This document shows positions 1-5,114 of a stretch of DNA of 64,000 bases, in pieces. Numbering within the stretch: position 1 is the first letter of the stretch; the number at the start of each line of letters is the position of its first letter. The stretch lies in the IMG/VR virus record IMGVR_UViG_3300044470_000379, positions 1 to 64,000 of that record; one strand, given 5' to 3'. Below the pieces are notes generated by a model. It worked only from the letters and a program-made list of their open reading frames with translations. It did no database searches and was not told the origin of the DNA. The stretch comes from a virus. Position numbers and translations under genes: made by a program.

Positions 1-170
1 CGGACATTGTGCTGGGCGGAACAAGCTCGATTGCCTGAGCCTTTCCCTGCGTAGTAGGGAGTTCCAGCGGGGGCGAAGCCGGCCTTGCTGCGGAGCCAAA
101 GATAGGAATAAAACGTCGTCGTCGTCGGGTTCCCCTTGAGTGCTGGATTGTGTACTACGGTGTTGGGCAT
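1..170 (-). CDS. GIY-YIG homing endonuclease, N-terminal part (truncated by window edge)
   Basis: The frame opens at an ATG at 170 and runs off the left edge, giving about 56 residues. It contains the block FYSYLWLR followed by PYYAGKGSG, a GIY-YIG-type nuclease start in which YAGKGSG takes the place of the usual YIGKT. The same pattern (YTYMW, then PYCAGKGSG) occurs in the endonuclease at 57759-58331, and a nearly identical first 20 residues occur in the remnant at 37189. It would be a site-specific DNA endonuclease spreading its own gene. The promoter-like element at 191-215 lies directly upstream, suggesting transcription of its own. Confidence 0.75.
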   Translation of the reverse strand, partial: MPNTVVHNPALKGNPTTTTFYSYLWLRSKAGFAPAGTPYYAGKGSGNRACSAQHNV

Positions 171-190
171 CTTGTCTTGTCCTCAATTCA

Positions 191-215
191 AGTATACAGG
201 GGTCTGGGGATTTTC
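191..215 (-). promoter_or_regulatory. Candidate promoter with TGTATACT core
   Basis: On the minus strand, TCCCCA is followed by CCCCTGTATACTT, ending about 20 bases before the ATG at 170. The same arrangement (C-rich block, then CTGTATACTA) occurs on the plus strand at 37158-37188 and 55811-55838. TATACT fits a -10 box; no good TTGACA box is present. The remaining part of 171-301 holds a 12-base palindrome (GTACTTAAGTAC at 221-232) and no gene that I can support. Confidence 0.45.
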
Positions 216-301
216 GTTAGGTACTTAAGTACTGCTGGTTAAGATGTTGATTCGTTGTAGGTTACAGACTTTGTGGAGTCAACTGGATAATTCCCGAAAC
301 T

Positions 302-481
302 TTAGGCCAACTCTGACTTCGAGGTGGCATTTTCAGTCGCCATCCTCGGCTCCGGCTGTCCCCACTTGTCGCGGGCGAAGGCCTTGGCGGTCGCCTCGTC
401 GTCGTATGTGTAGTTCGTGGCTTCGGTCACCACGTACCCTTCGGCGGTCTTGACTATAAAAAGCGTCCCCTCAGATATCAT
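302..481 (-). CDS. Small hypothetical protein (59 aa)
   Basis: I do not recognise this protein. The frame stays open up to an ATG at 523, but the ATG at 481 has AGGAGG five bases ahead of it (AGGAGGATCGCATG), while the one at 523 has no ribosome binding site, so 481 is chosen. The protein is polar, with a short beta-rich start (GTLFIVKTAEGYVVTEA) and an acidic middle. It is one of a series of small minus-strand accessory genes typical of phage early or host-takeover regions. Confidence 0.6.
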   Translation of the reverse strand: MISEGTLFIVKTAEGYVVTEATNYTYDDEATAKAFARDKWGQPEPRMATENATSKSELA

Positions 482-571
482 GCGATCCTCCTCTATGACT
501 ACTTTCGGTCGAGCATAGACCATTGTACCGCGAAAACCGCCCCGCCGAGCGCATTCGAAGCGGGGTTGTCG

Positions 572-1081
572 TTAGAATGTTGAAGGTTTCCCACCGCAGA
601 GTTCGACCGCGTGCTTCATCGCTTTGGCAAATCGTTGAGCATTTCCATATGTGTCAATGTTCACTTGCCAGTTGCTTACACAGAAATCAAATCTGTAGTT
701 GCAGGTTGATTCACCCGAAGGACTGATCTTGTCTTGTGCATTTGTAGTCTCGAATGACACAAGTGGAAAATTCTCCGATTCACCCTTGTAGCCTGAATAG
801 GCTTTAATGGATGTTGGGTCTATATCAGCCAAAGAGAACATTGTAGTGGATGCCTTTTCATCATCACCAGTGACGGGCTTGCCTAATTCATTATGCATGG
901 TTTGTCTTACCGTGCAGCCAGTGATTTTAATGGTATCATGCAACACCTTACCATCAGCGTTAGACCAATACGCATGGGTTGTACCGAATGCTTCTAGCCA
1001 TTGAGCTGTTTGTTTTAGGGATTGAGCCGTAACCGACGTGCACAGAACCAGCCCGAGGATCGTTGCGATTGCGATTTTCAT
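572..1081 (-). CDS. Secreted protein with signal peptide, unknown function
   Basis: The 169-aa protein starts MKIAIATILGLVLCTSVTAQ, a clear signal peptide (charged start, hydrophobic core, likely cut after VTA or TAQ), so it should be exported to the periplasm or outside. The mature part has four cysteines (TGC, STC, FDFC, ELCGG) that could form two disulfides. GGAGG precedes the ATG at 1081 with good spacing; a TTG four codons earlier contains that site and is rejected. I do not recognise the family. An exported accessory protein in a phage could alter the envelope of the infected cell, but that is inference. Confidence 0.7.
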   Translation of the reverse strand: MKIAIATILGLVLCTSVTAQSLKQTAQWLEAFGTTHAYWSNADGKVLHDTIKITGCTVRQTMHNELGKPVTGDDEKASTTMFSLADIDPTSIKAYSGYKGESENFPLVSFETTNAQDKISPSGESTCNYRFDFCVSNWQVNIDTYGNAQRFAKAMKHAVELCGGKPSTF

Positions 1082-1121
1082 CTTTCCTCCCAAATCTGCT
1101 TCCGATCAAGCATGGGCTATC

Positions 1122-1361
1122 CTATGTGTTTTTGTCAACGATTATCTTGCGAATTACGAAGCTAAAGACACAGCCAAACTGCTCTTCCACCACCTCTGCG
1201 GGTTCCAGTAGGTTTTCCACTATTGAGTCTGCCTCTTCTTTTCCAAATCGAGTAGCCTCGCTAACATCTGACACCCAAGTGCAGTGCCAGTGCAATCCTG
1301 CCACAAAACGAGATTGCGTGAGGAACATCTCCGGGTTTTCTTCTTGTTTAAGAAACATCAT
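1122..1361 (-). CDS. Small hypothetical protein (79 aa)
   Basis: The frame starts with tandem ATGs and a weak AGAAGAG ribosome site. The protein has an acidic helix-like centre (rich in Glu between residues 35 and 60) and ends in TAG. No family is recognised. It lies between the CTA tRNA gene and the secreted protein gene, with a gap of 40 bases to the latter. Confidence 0.45.
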   Translation of the reverse strand: MMFLKQEENPEMFLTQSRFVAGLHWHCTWVSDVSEATRFGKEEADSIVENLLEPAEVVEEQFGCVFSFVIRKIIVDKNT

Positions 1362-1462
1362 TTCTCTTCTATCAGGGTTTGGCTAAGAACAAAATCAGTA
1401 AACCAGCCAATTTGGAGCGTCCCATAACGTTAGATTACGTTGACTACGCCGTCTGCAAATCT

Positions 1463-1535
1463 TGGGACCCCGGACGGGATATGACCCGCATCCCCGCTTC
1501 TAGAGAGCGATGCTCTGTCATTGAGCTACCGGGGT
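1463..1535 (-). tRNA. tRNA with CTA anticodon (amber suppressor type)
   Basis: Folding the minus strand gives a cloverleaf. The 7-bp acceptor stem is ACCCCGG with CCGGGGT, perfectly paired. The D stem is GCTC/GAGC. The anticodon stem is TCGCT/AGCGG with loop CTCTAGA, so the anticodon is CTA (1503-1501), which reads UAG. The T stem is GCGGG/CCCGT, and the discriminator is C followed by an encoded CCA. Odd points are a T loop of only six bases (TCATAT, one T short of the consensus), a D loop lacking GG, and a four-base variable loop. It may be a functional suppressor or a degenerate tRNA. The rest of 1362-1575 shows nothing else. Which amino acid is charged cannot be read from sequence. Confidence 0.65.
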
Positions 1536-1575
1536 GCCGATGAAAATTAATACCGCACAAACCCCCGCACGACGC

Positions 1576-1717
1576 CTAATCGATGATGGAAATAATGTCC
1601 TTGCCCTCTTCATCGACGACGAATGCCCGCACGCGCCGCCGGGCGGTCGCGGTAGTTCTTCACCATGTTGTTCTCAAGGTCCTTGCCGACGCTAAGGAGA
1701 CACTGGCAGTCATGCAT
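1576..1717 (-). pseudogene. Small ORF broken by a +1 frameshift
   Basis: An ATG at 1717 overlaps the end of the gene at 1710-1868 and opens a frame beginning MHDCQCLLSVGKDLENN that stops at 1610. A second frame, offset by one base at a run of three C, continues with a plausible end (RAFVVDEEGKDIISIID) to a TAG at 1576. The two halves together would make a protein of about 46 residues. A programmed frameshift, a sequencing error or decay are all possible; the first frame alone would give 35 residues. Confidence 0.35.
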
Positions 1718-1868
1718 TCTCGTCCTCGTTCGCGAGCACGGCATCGTAGTGCTCGGCGCACAGCCACTCTTCTTCGAGCTTTATGGGTGCCGGGCGGTCG
1801 CAGTAGATCGGGTCGCCGTCCTCGCCCGGCTCATCGTGCCAGCCCACTACGTACTCACAATTGTGCAT
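1710..1868 (-). CDS. Small cysteine-containing protein (52 aa)
   Basis: This short frame starts at ATG 1868, inside the last codons of the gene at 1855-2091, with GGAGG somewhat far upstream (13 bases). It is very acidic and has Cys4, Cys22, Cys37 and a following CAEH, which could bind one zinc ion. The context (overlapping small genes on the same strand) supports it as real. No family is recognised. Confidence 0.5.
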   Translation of the reverse strand: MHNCEYVVGWHDEPGEDGDPIYCDRPAPIKLEEEWLCAEHYDAVLANEDENA

Positions 1869-2091
1869 GGGGCCTGAAATCCTCCAGGTCGATGGCGGCG
1901 GGGCACTCCTCGGGCTTGACCGGGAACATGGCTTCCGCGAATCTGGACTGCATCGAGACGATGGCCCCCGTGTCGTCCTTGAACACCGTCTTCCCGTGGG
2001 AATCCTCGGAATACATCACCCGGAAATAGGCGGCATACACGGTCCCGTCTTTCCGAGTGACGAACAGCCCGTAATAGTCTCCTCGGTTCAA
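1855..2091 (-). CDS. Hypothetical protein (78 aa)
   Basis: The only usable start is a TTG at 2091 with GAGGGG ahead of it; the frame is closed just upstream by the stop of the previous gene. The protein reads like a small beta-rich domain (YYGLFVTRKDGTVYAAYF) with an acidic end. I do not recognise it. It is separated from the upstream gene by nine bases and is presumably cotranscribed. Confidence 0.55.
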   Translation of the reverse strand: MNRGDYYGLFVTRKDGTVYAAYFRVMYSEDSHGKTVFKDDTGAIVSMQSRFAEAMFPVKPEECPAAIDLEDFRPHAQL

Positions 2092-2100
2092 AGCCGCCCC

Positions 2101-2418
2101 TCATTCCTCGCGGGCCACTTCCCCCTGCAATTCCTGCTTGAACATGAAATTCCAAAAGACCCGATCAATGCCAATCGGATTACCCGCGTCATCAAGTTCA
2201 ACAGTTCCTTCCCAATAGACCGTCTTGTCCGGATTGAACACCTTGAGGCGGTCCCCGGTCTTCAGCGGGAAAAGCCCCTCGTAGGACCACCGCTCCTTGG
2301 GCGGGGGCGAGATGAAACGCTCGTCCTGGAGGGCGTATACTCCGGGGATGCCCGTCTCCGTCCAGAAAAACAGCGTGCCTTTGATGACTAGGGGTGCCTC
2401 TGCGGTGAACTCTATCAT
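2101..2418 (-). CDS. Hypothetical protein (105 aa)
   Basis: The frame starts MIEFTAEAPLVIKG and ends in TGA. Alternating hydrophobic and polar residues suggest a small beta-barrel fold, with a segment KTVYWEGTVELDD typical of a strand pair. No ribosome site is obvious. The family is unknown; codon use matches the neighbouring genes. Confidence 0.55.
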   Translation of the reverse strand: MIEFTAEAPLVIKGTLFFWTETGIPGVYALQDERFISPPPKERWSYEGLFPLKTGDRLKVFNPDKTVYWEGTVELDDAGNPIGIDRVFWNFMFKQELQGEVAREE

Positions 2419-2475
2419 GATGTCCGGGGCCCGAGCGCCTTCCCGGCCCCGAGGTCGAACCGTTCCCCAAGAATG

Positions 2476-2676
2476 CTAGCAACTACCACTGGTCGGTATC
2501 CCATGGAAAATCCTCGATGTGTAAGAAGAAGGAATATAATTCGGCGGAAAGGTGGCATACAGAACCGCCCATTCGTCGCCCTCGCGCGCTAAAAAGAGGC
2601 AGCTTCCCGAATGCGCCTCAATGCCGTATCTCTCCCTCAGGTACGCGGTCTCAGCCTTTGCTTGTTGGAGAGTCAT
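2476..2676 (-). CDS. Hypothetical protein (66 aa)
   Basis: A strong ribosome site (GGAGG, seven bases before the ATG at 2676) marks the start. The protein starts MTLQQAKAETAYLRERYG and continues with a small beta segment. Its start lies within the 3' end of the upstream gene (26-base overlap). No family is recognised. Confidence 0.6.
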   Translation of the reverse strand: MTLQQAKAETAYLRERYGIEAHSGSCLFLAREGDEWAVLYATFPPNYIPSSYTSRIFHGIPTSGSC

Positions 2677-2863
2677 AAATTCCTCCGGCGATCCTGCCGC
2701 ATCCCTCGCACGGGTGGGTAATGTGGTGGAGGCGGCCCGGATGGTTGCACGGCTCGCCTATGCGCCATTTCGGGCGCTCCTCAAGGCTCCAGTCGAGGAG
2801 TCCCGGTCGGCCGGGAATGCTTTCAGGGAGGCTTTCGGAAATTGGAATCCTCTTCTTGCTCAT
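2651..2863 (-). CDS. Small zinc-binding-like protein (70 aa)
   Basis: The frame from ATG 2863 follows the stop of the YacG-like gene by five bases. The second half carries CNHPGRLHH and HPCEGCGR, a Cys/His-rich pattern consistent with a single zinc site. The longer open frame up to 3184 runs antiphase through two other genes and is rejected. Function unknown; it is one of several zinc mini-proteins in this cluster. Confidence 0.5.
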   Translation of the reverse strand: MSKKRIPISESLPESIPGRPGLLDWSLEERPKWRIGEPCNHPGRLHHITHPCEGCGRIAGGIYDSPTSKG

Positions 2864-2868
2864 GCTAC

Positions 2869-3045
2869 CTAATACTCTGGATCGGGCTTGTATGTTTCTT
2901 CTTCGCCAGCGGGAGCGGGCACCACGTACTTGTCCGACGCCCAAGCGCCCAAGTCCAGCAGTCGGCAGCGTTCGGAGCAGAAGGGAAACTCCGCGTCCTT
3001 CTCGGAGTCGGTCGGCTTCTTGCATGCGGGGCAAATGTGTTTCAT
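2869..3045 (-). CDS. yacG: YacG-family DNA gyrase inhibitor homologue
   Basis: Starting at ATG 3045 the 58-residue protein begins MKHICPACKK and contains PFCSERCRLLDLGAWASDKY. This is the YacG signature: a CxxC pair, FCSxRC, then DLGxWaxxxY. In bacteria YacG is a zinc protein that binds the GyrB subunit and blocks DNA binding by gyrase. A phage copy could protect or steer topology of replicating DNA or hinder the host; that is inference. The start follows the upstream gene as TGACCATG, so translation is probably coupled. A longer in-frame extension to 3171 lacks any family similarity and is dropped. Confidence 0.8.
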   Translation of the reverse strand: MKHICPACKKPTDSEKDAEFPFCSERCRLLDLGAWASDKYVVPAPAGEEETYKPDPEY

Positions 3046-3047
3046 GG

Positions 3048-3221
3048 TCAGTCGCCAAGGACGCGGCCGAGGCTGTCGGTGTAATTGTACCAGATTTCCC
3101 TGAGATGCCGGGGGGCGAACACGAGGTAGACGAGAAACCAGAAGGACCAGATAAGGGTGAGGACGCCCCACGCCAGCGGAGCAAACAGGATTTTTACCGT
3201 GCGCTCGGCATCCATGGTCAT
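3048..3221 (-). CDS. Small membrane protein (57 aa)
   Basis: The frame from ATG 3221 (or ATG 3215) encodes a short charged start, one long hydrophobic helix from about residue 10 to 35 (rich in Leu, Trp and Phe), and a positively charged tail, so it should span the inner membrane once. The upstream extension to 3362 is a low-complexity shadow of the neighbouring gene and is not included. Small single-helix proteins next to phage accessory genes are often lysis or exclusion factors, but nothing here proves either role. Confidence 0.5.
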   Translation of the reverse strand: MTMDAERTVKILFAPLAWGVLTLIWSFWFLVYLVFAPRHLREIWYNYTDSLGRVLGD

Positions 3222-3246
3222 GGAACGCGTATCGGAAATTCTCGTT

Positions 3247-3558
3247 TTAGAAATCTTCGTCGACGACTTCGATGTACTCGGACGGGACCGGGGTGCCGAC
3301 CACGATTTCGTAGTCGGCGGTCGAGGGGAGGATTTTGGCGTCCGATGGAAGCGTGACCTCAAGGAGGGCCAACGGTTCCGCCTCGTTGAATTCGTCCCCG
3401 AGCCAGTTGGCGACCACGTTCTCGGCGTCTTCCAGCGTCTTGAAGAGATAGATGCCGTCTTCCTGCTCCATGACCCCGGCCCGCTCGCCGGTCCGGGGCC
3501 GGAGCCCCTCCTTCATGACACGATAGACGTTGGACGCGGGCGTGACGTGGAATGGCAT
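3247..3558 (-). CDS. ADP-ribosyltransferase-like fold protein (103 aa)
   Basis: From ATG 3558 the protein starts MPFHVTPASNVYRVMKEGL and continues with GIYLFKTLEDAENVV and PLALLEVTLP. The order H-x-T, a helix ending in GL, then a YLF strand and a helix is typical of small proteins with the ADP-ribosyltransferase / RNA 2'-phosphotransferase-like fold seen in phages and toxin systems. Activity is not shown: the late acidic residues (SEYIEVVDED) might serve as the catalytic glutamate region. It follows the 373-aa gene by four bases. The frame open to 3672 is ignored because its extra 38 residues overlap that gene. Confidence 0.45.
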   Translation of the reverse strand: MPFHVTPASNVYRVMKEGLRPRTGERAGVMEQEDGIYLFKTLEDAENVVANWLGDEFNEAEPLALLEVTLPSDAKILPSTADYEIVVGTPVPSEYIEVVDEDF

Positions 3559-3562
3559 GGTC

Positions 3563-4684
3563 TCAATTCGTACGCCAAAAAACCCCGCCACCTGGCAGGT
3601 CGTGGGTGTCGCTGTCGTAGGACGACAGGAAACGCCCCATGCCATCAGCCGCAACGACGTCAGTAGCCGCATCTTCCTCGTTGATCCCGGCGATCTCGAT
3701 GGCCCGCTTCGCGGTCTCGTCGCCGTAGATGTCCTTCAGGTACTCCATGGGGTCTTTCAGAAGCTCGTCAACCTTCTCCTCGATCCACTCGTCGGAAGGC
3801 TCGGTCTCTTCTTTCTTGTCCCCGATCAATTCATGGCCCCCAGAATCGAACTTGCCCTCTTCGTCTTCTTCGCCTTCCCCGTTGTAGCGGGCAATCTCCC
3901 CCGGCTCCCAGCCGTAGGAATCCGGGGATTCCCTAATCATCCCCTCGACATCGGGGCGCAACCGCGCTTCAAGCGCCTCCTTGTCGATATATCCTTCAAG
4001 CCAACTCTGCGTGAACGAGTCGGGCTCGTCCCTCAACTGCTCCCGCACCAGCGCTGTGGCGAACTCCTCGGCCGCATCGTAGGTGGGGGCGACCACGTAT
4101 TCCTTGCTTCCGAAGCTGATCGTGGCGAAATTGGAAGCCTCATGCCAACCCCACATTCCTTCCTTGATTTCGAATCCGTGGGCGTGGAGGGGGTCTTCTT
4201 TCTCTAGGAACTCCATGACGGCCTCGACGGTCTTCGGGTCCGTGATCTCCGCTTCCACTTCCCTGCGGACTTCGGATTCGTCGGTTTCCATGCGAAGCTG
4301 CTCTCCCGGTTCCGGCTCCTCGGCCGGAACGGGCTCGGGCGTTTCAACCGCTTCTGGCGCTTCTTCGATCTCGGCCGGGGGAGGCTCCACGGCCGGGGGC
4401 GGGGCGGTGATGTGCGGGGCTTTTGCGGCGGGCTCGTCGCGCTTCACTTCCACGGGCTCCGGCGACGGCTGCTCGGTCGGGGCTGGTTCTGGTTCTGGTT
4501 TCTCATCAGGCGGCGCGGCGGTCTTAGAGGCGGCAGCTTTTTCTGCGAGGTACTCCTCCTCAAGCTCATCCTCGTACGAGGCGAGGTTCTCATGGAGGGC
4601 GACAGCGTCGAGGGCGGCGTTCTTGACAGAGCGGAACTTGAACTGATCGGCGGCTTCTAGCGCCTCTTTCTTGATGTCGGCCAT
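3563..4684 (-). CDS. Acidic Pro/Glu-rich hypothetical protein (373 aa)
   Basis: The protein has a helical start (residues 1-45), a long Pro/Glu/Ala linker (about 50-130), and a folded acidic C-terminal half with segments such as GMWGWHEASNF and EYVVAPTYDAAEEFA. AGAGGT lies before the ATG at 4684. I do not recognise a named family. The tmRNA terminator is directly upstream, so it probably has its own promoter or receives read-through. The linker suggests a flexible tether, perhaps of a virion or scaffold protein. Confidence 0.7.
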   Translation of the reverse strand: MADIKKEALEAADQFKFRSVKNAALDAVALHENLASYEDELEEEYLAEKAAASKTAAPPDEKPEPEPAPTEQPSPEPVEVKRDEPAAKAPHITAPPPAVEPPPAEIEEAPEAVETPEPVPAEEPEPGEQLRMETDESEVRREVEAEITDPKTVEAVMEFLEKEDPLHAHGFEIKEGMWGWHEASNFATISFGSKEYVVAPTYDAAEEFATALVREQLRDEPDSFTQSWLEGYIDKEALEARLRPDVEGMIRESPDSYGWEPGEIARYNGEGEEDEEGKFDSGGHELIGDKKEETEPSDEWIEEKVDELLKDPMEYLKDIYGDETAKRAIEIAGINEEDAATDVVAADGMGRFLSSYDSDTHDLPGGGVFWRTN

Positions 4685-4724
4685 GGGGATTACCTCTATC
4701 TAAAGGCATTGGGAAGCCAAAGAA

Positions 4725-4746
4725 AACGCCCGCTTGCGCGGGCGTT
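4725..4746 (-). terminator. Rho-independent terminator of the tmRNA gene
   Basis: A perfect 9-bp stem (AACGCCCGC with GCGGGCGTT, loop of four) is followed on the minus strand by TTTTCTTT. It directly follows the tmRNA coding piece and precedes the 373-aa gene. Confidence 0.85.
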
Positions 4747-4749
4747 CTC

Positions 4750-5062
4750 GAACCCATGCTTCTGTTACTAGGCGCACGGATAAAGCCCTAGCTACGGTCA
4801 GCTTTATGCTGCCGCGGCAAAAGCCATTGCTTTAGGAGCAGTGACAGTTATAGGTTCTGTGCCTGTTTTGCGGGTAGCCACAGCGGCCCGGTCCGTAAGC
4901 ATTCGCAACGATCCTCCGTCGAAAGGCAATTTTCGGCCCCACAGATTGACGGTAATACTGCCGTCAATTGGTGGAGCCGGGGGGTCGCCATCCCCCGTCC
5001 GAACTGATTATCACGGTGCTTGTTTTCTCTTACGAGAGATTTCCGAACAACCTCTATAATAC
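4750..5062 (-). ncRNA. ssrA: Circularly permuted (two-piece) tmRNA
   Basis: Reading the minus strand, the acceptor piece comes first. It has a T-arm-like GGGGG/CCCCC stem and ends CGGCTCCACCA (3' end at 4969). A spacer with the hairpin ATTGACGG/CCGTCAAT follows. The coding piece then begins at 4940 with GGGGCCGA and, shortly after, TTTCGACGG, the standard 5' start of tmRNA. GGGGCCG pairs with CGGCTCC over seven bases with a G3-U70 wobble, the alanine identity element. The tag frame ends GCT CCT AAA GCA ATG GCT TTT GCC GCG GCA GCA TAA (stop at 4806-4804), giving APKAMAFAAAA, a normal hydrophobic degradation-tag end. The exact 5' end (about 5062), 3' end and resume codon are estimates. The T loop (ATGGCGA) departs from the consensus. 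It would rescue stalled ribosomes with SmpB. This segment explains the gene-free stretch 4685-5114. Confidence 0.85.
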
Positions 5063-5114
5063 GCTGGAAAGTCCGAAAAAGCTATAGTTTTGTGTTCAAA
5101 GGACGCAGAGTAAG

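Noticed and set aside
244-453. 69-codon plus-strand frame at the left end
   Set aside because: Arg/Ser-rich antisense shadow of the 59-aa gene, which has a strong AGGAGG site.
1463-1535. Reading the tRNA as Arg (TCT anticodon)
   Set aside because: This would need a shifted anticodon stem; the 5-bp stem TCGCT/AGCGG places CTA in positions 34-36 with T33 and G37.
2651-3184. 177-codon minus-strand frame covering the YacG-like gene
   Set aside because: Only its last 70 codons look like protein; the upstream part lies out of frame over YacG and the membrane protein gene.
4841-5059. 72-codon frame on the plus strand in the tmRNA gene
   Set aside because: No ribosome site or family similarity; the segment is fully explained by the tmRNA on the other strand.
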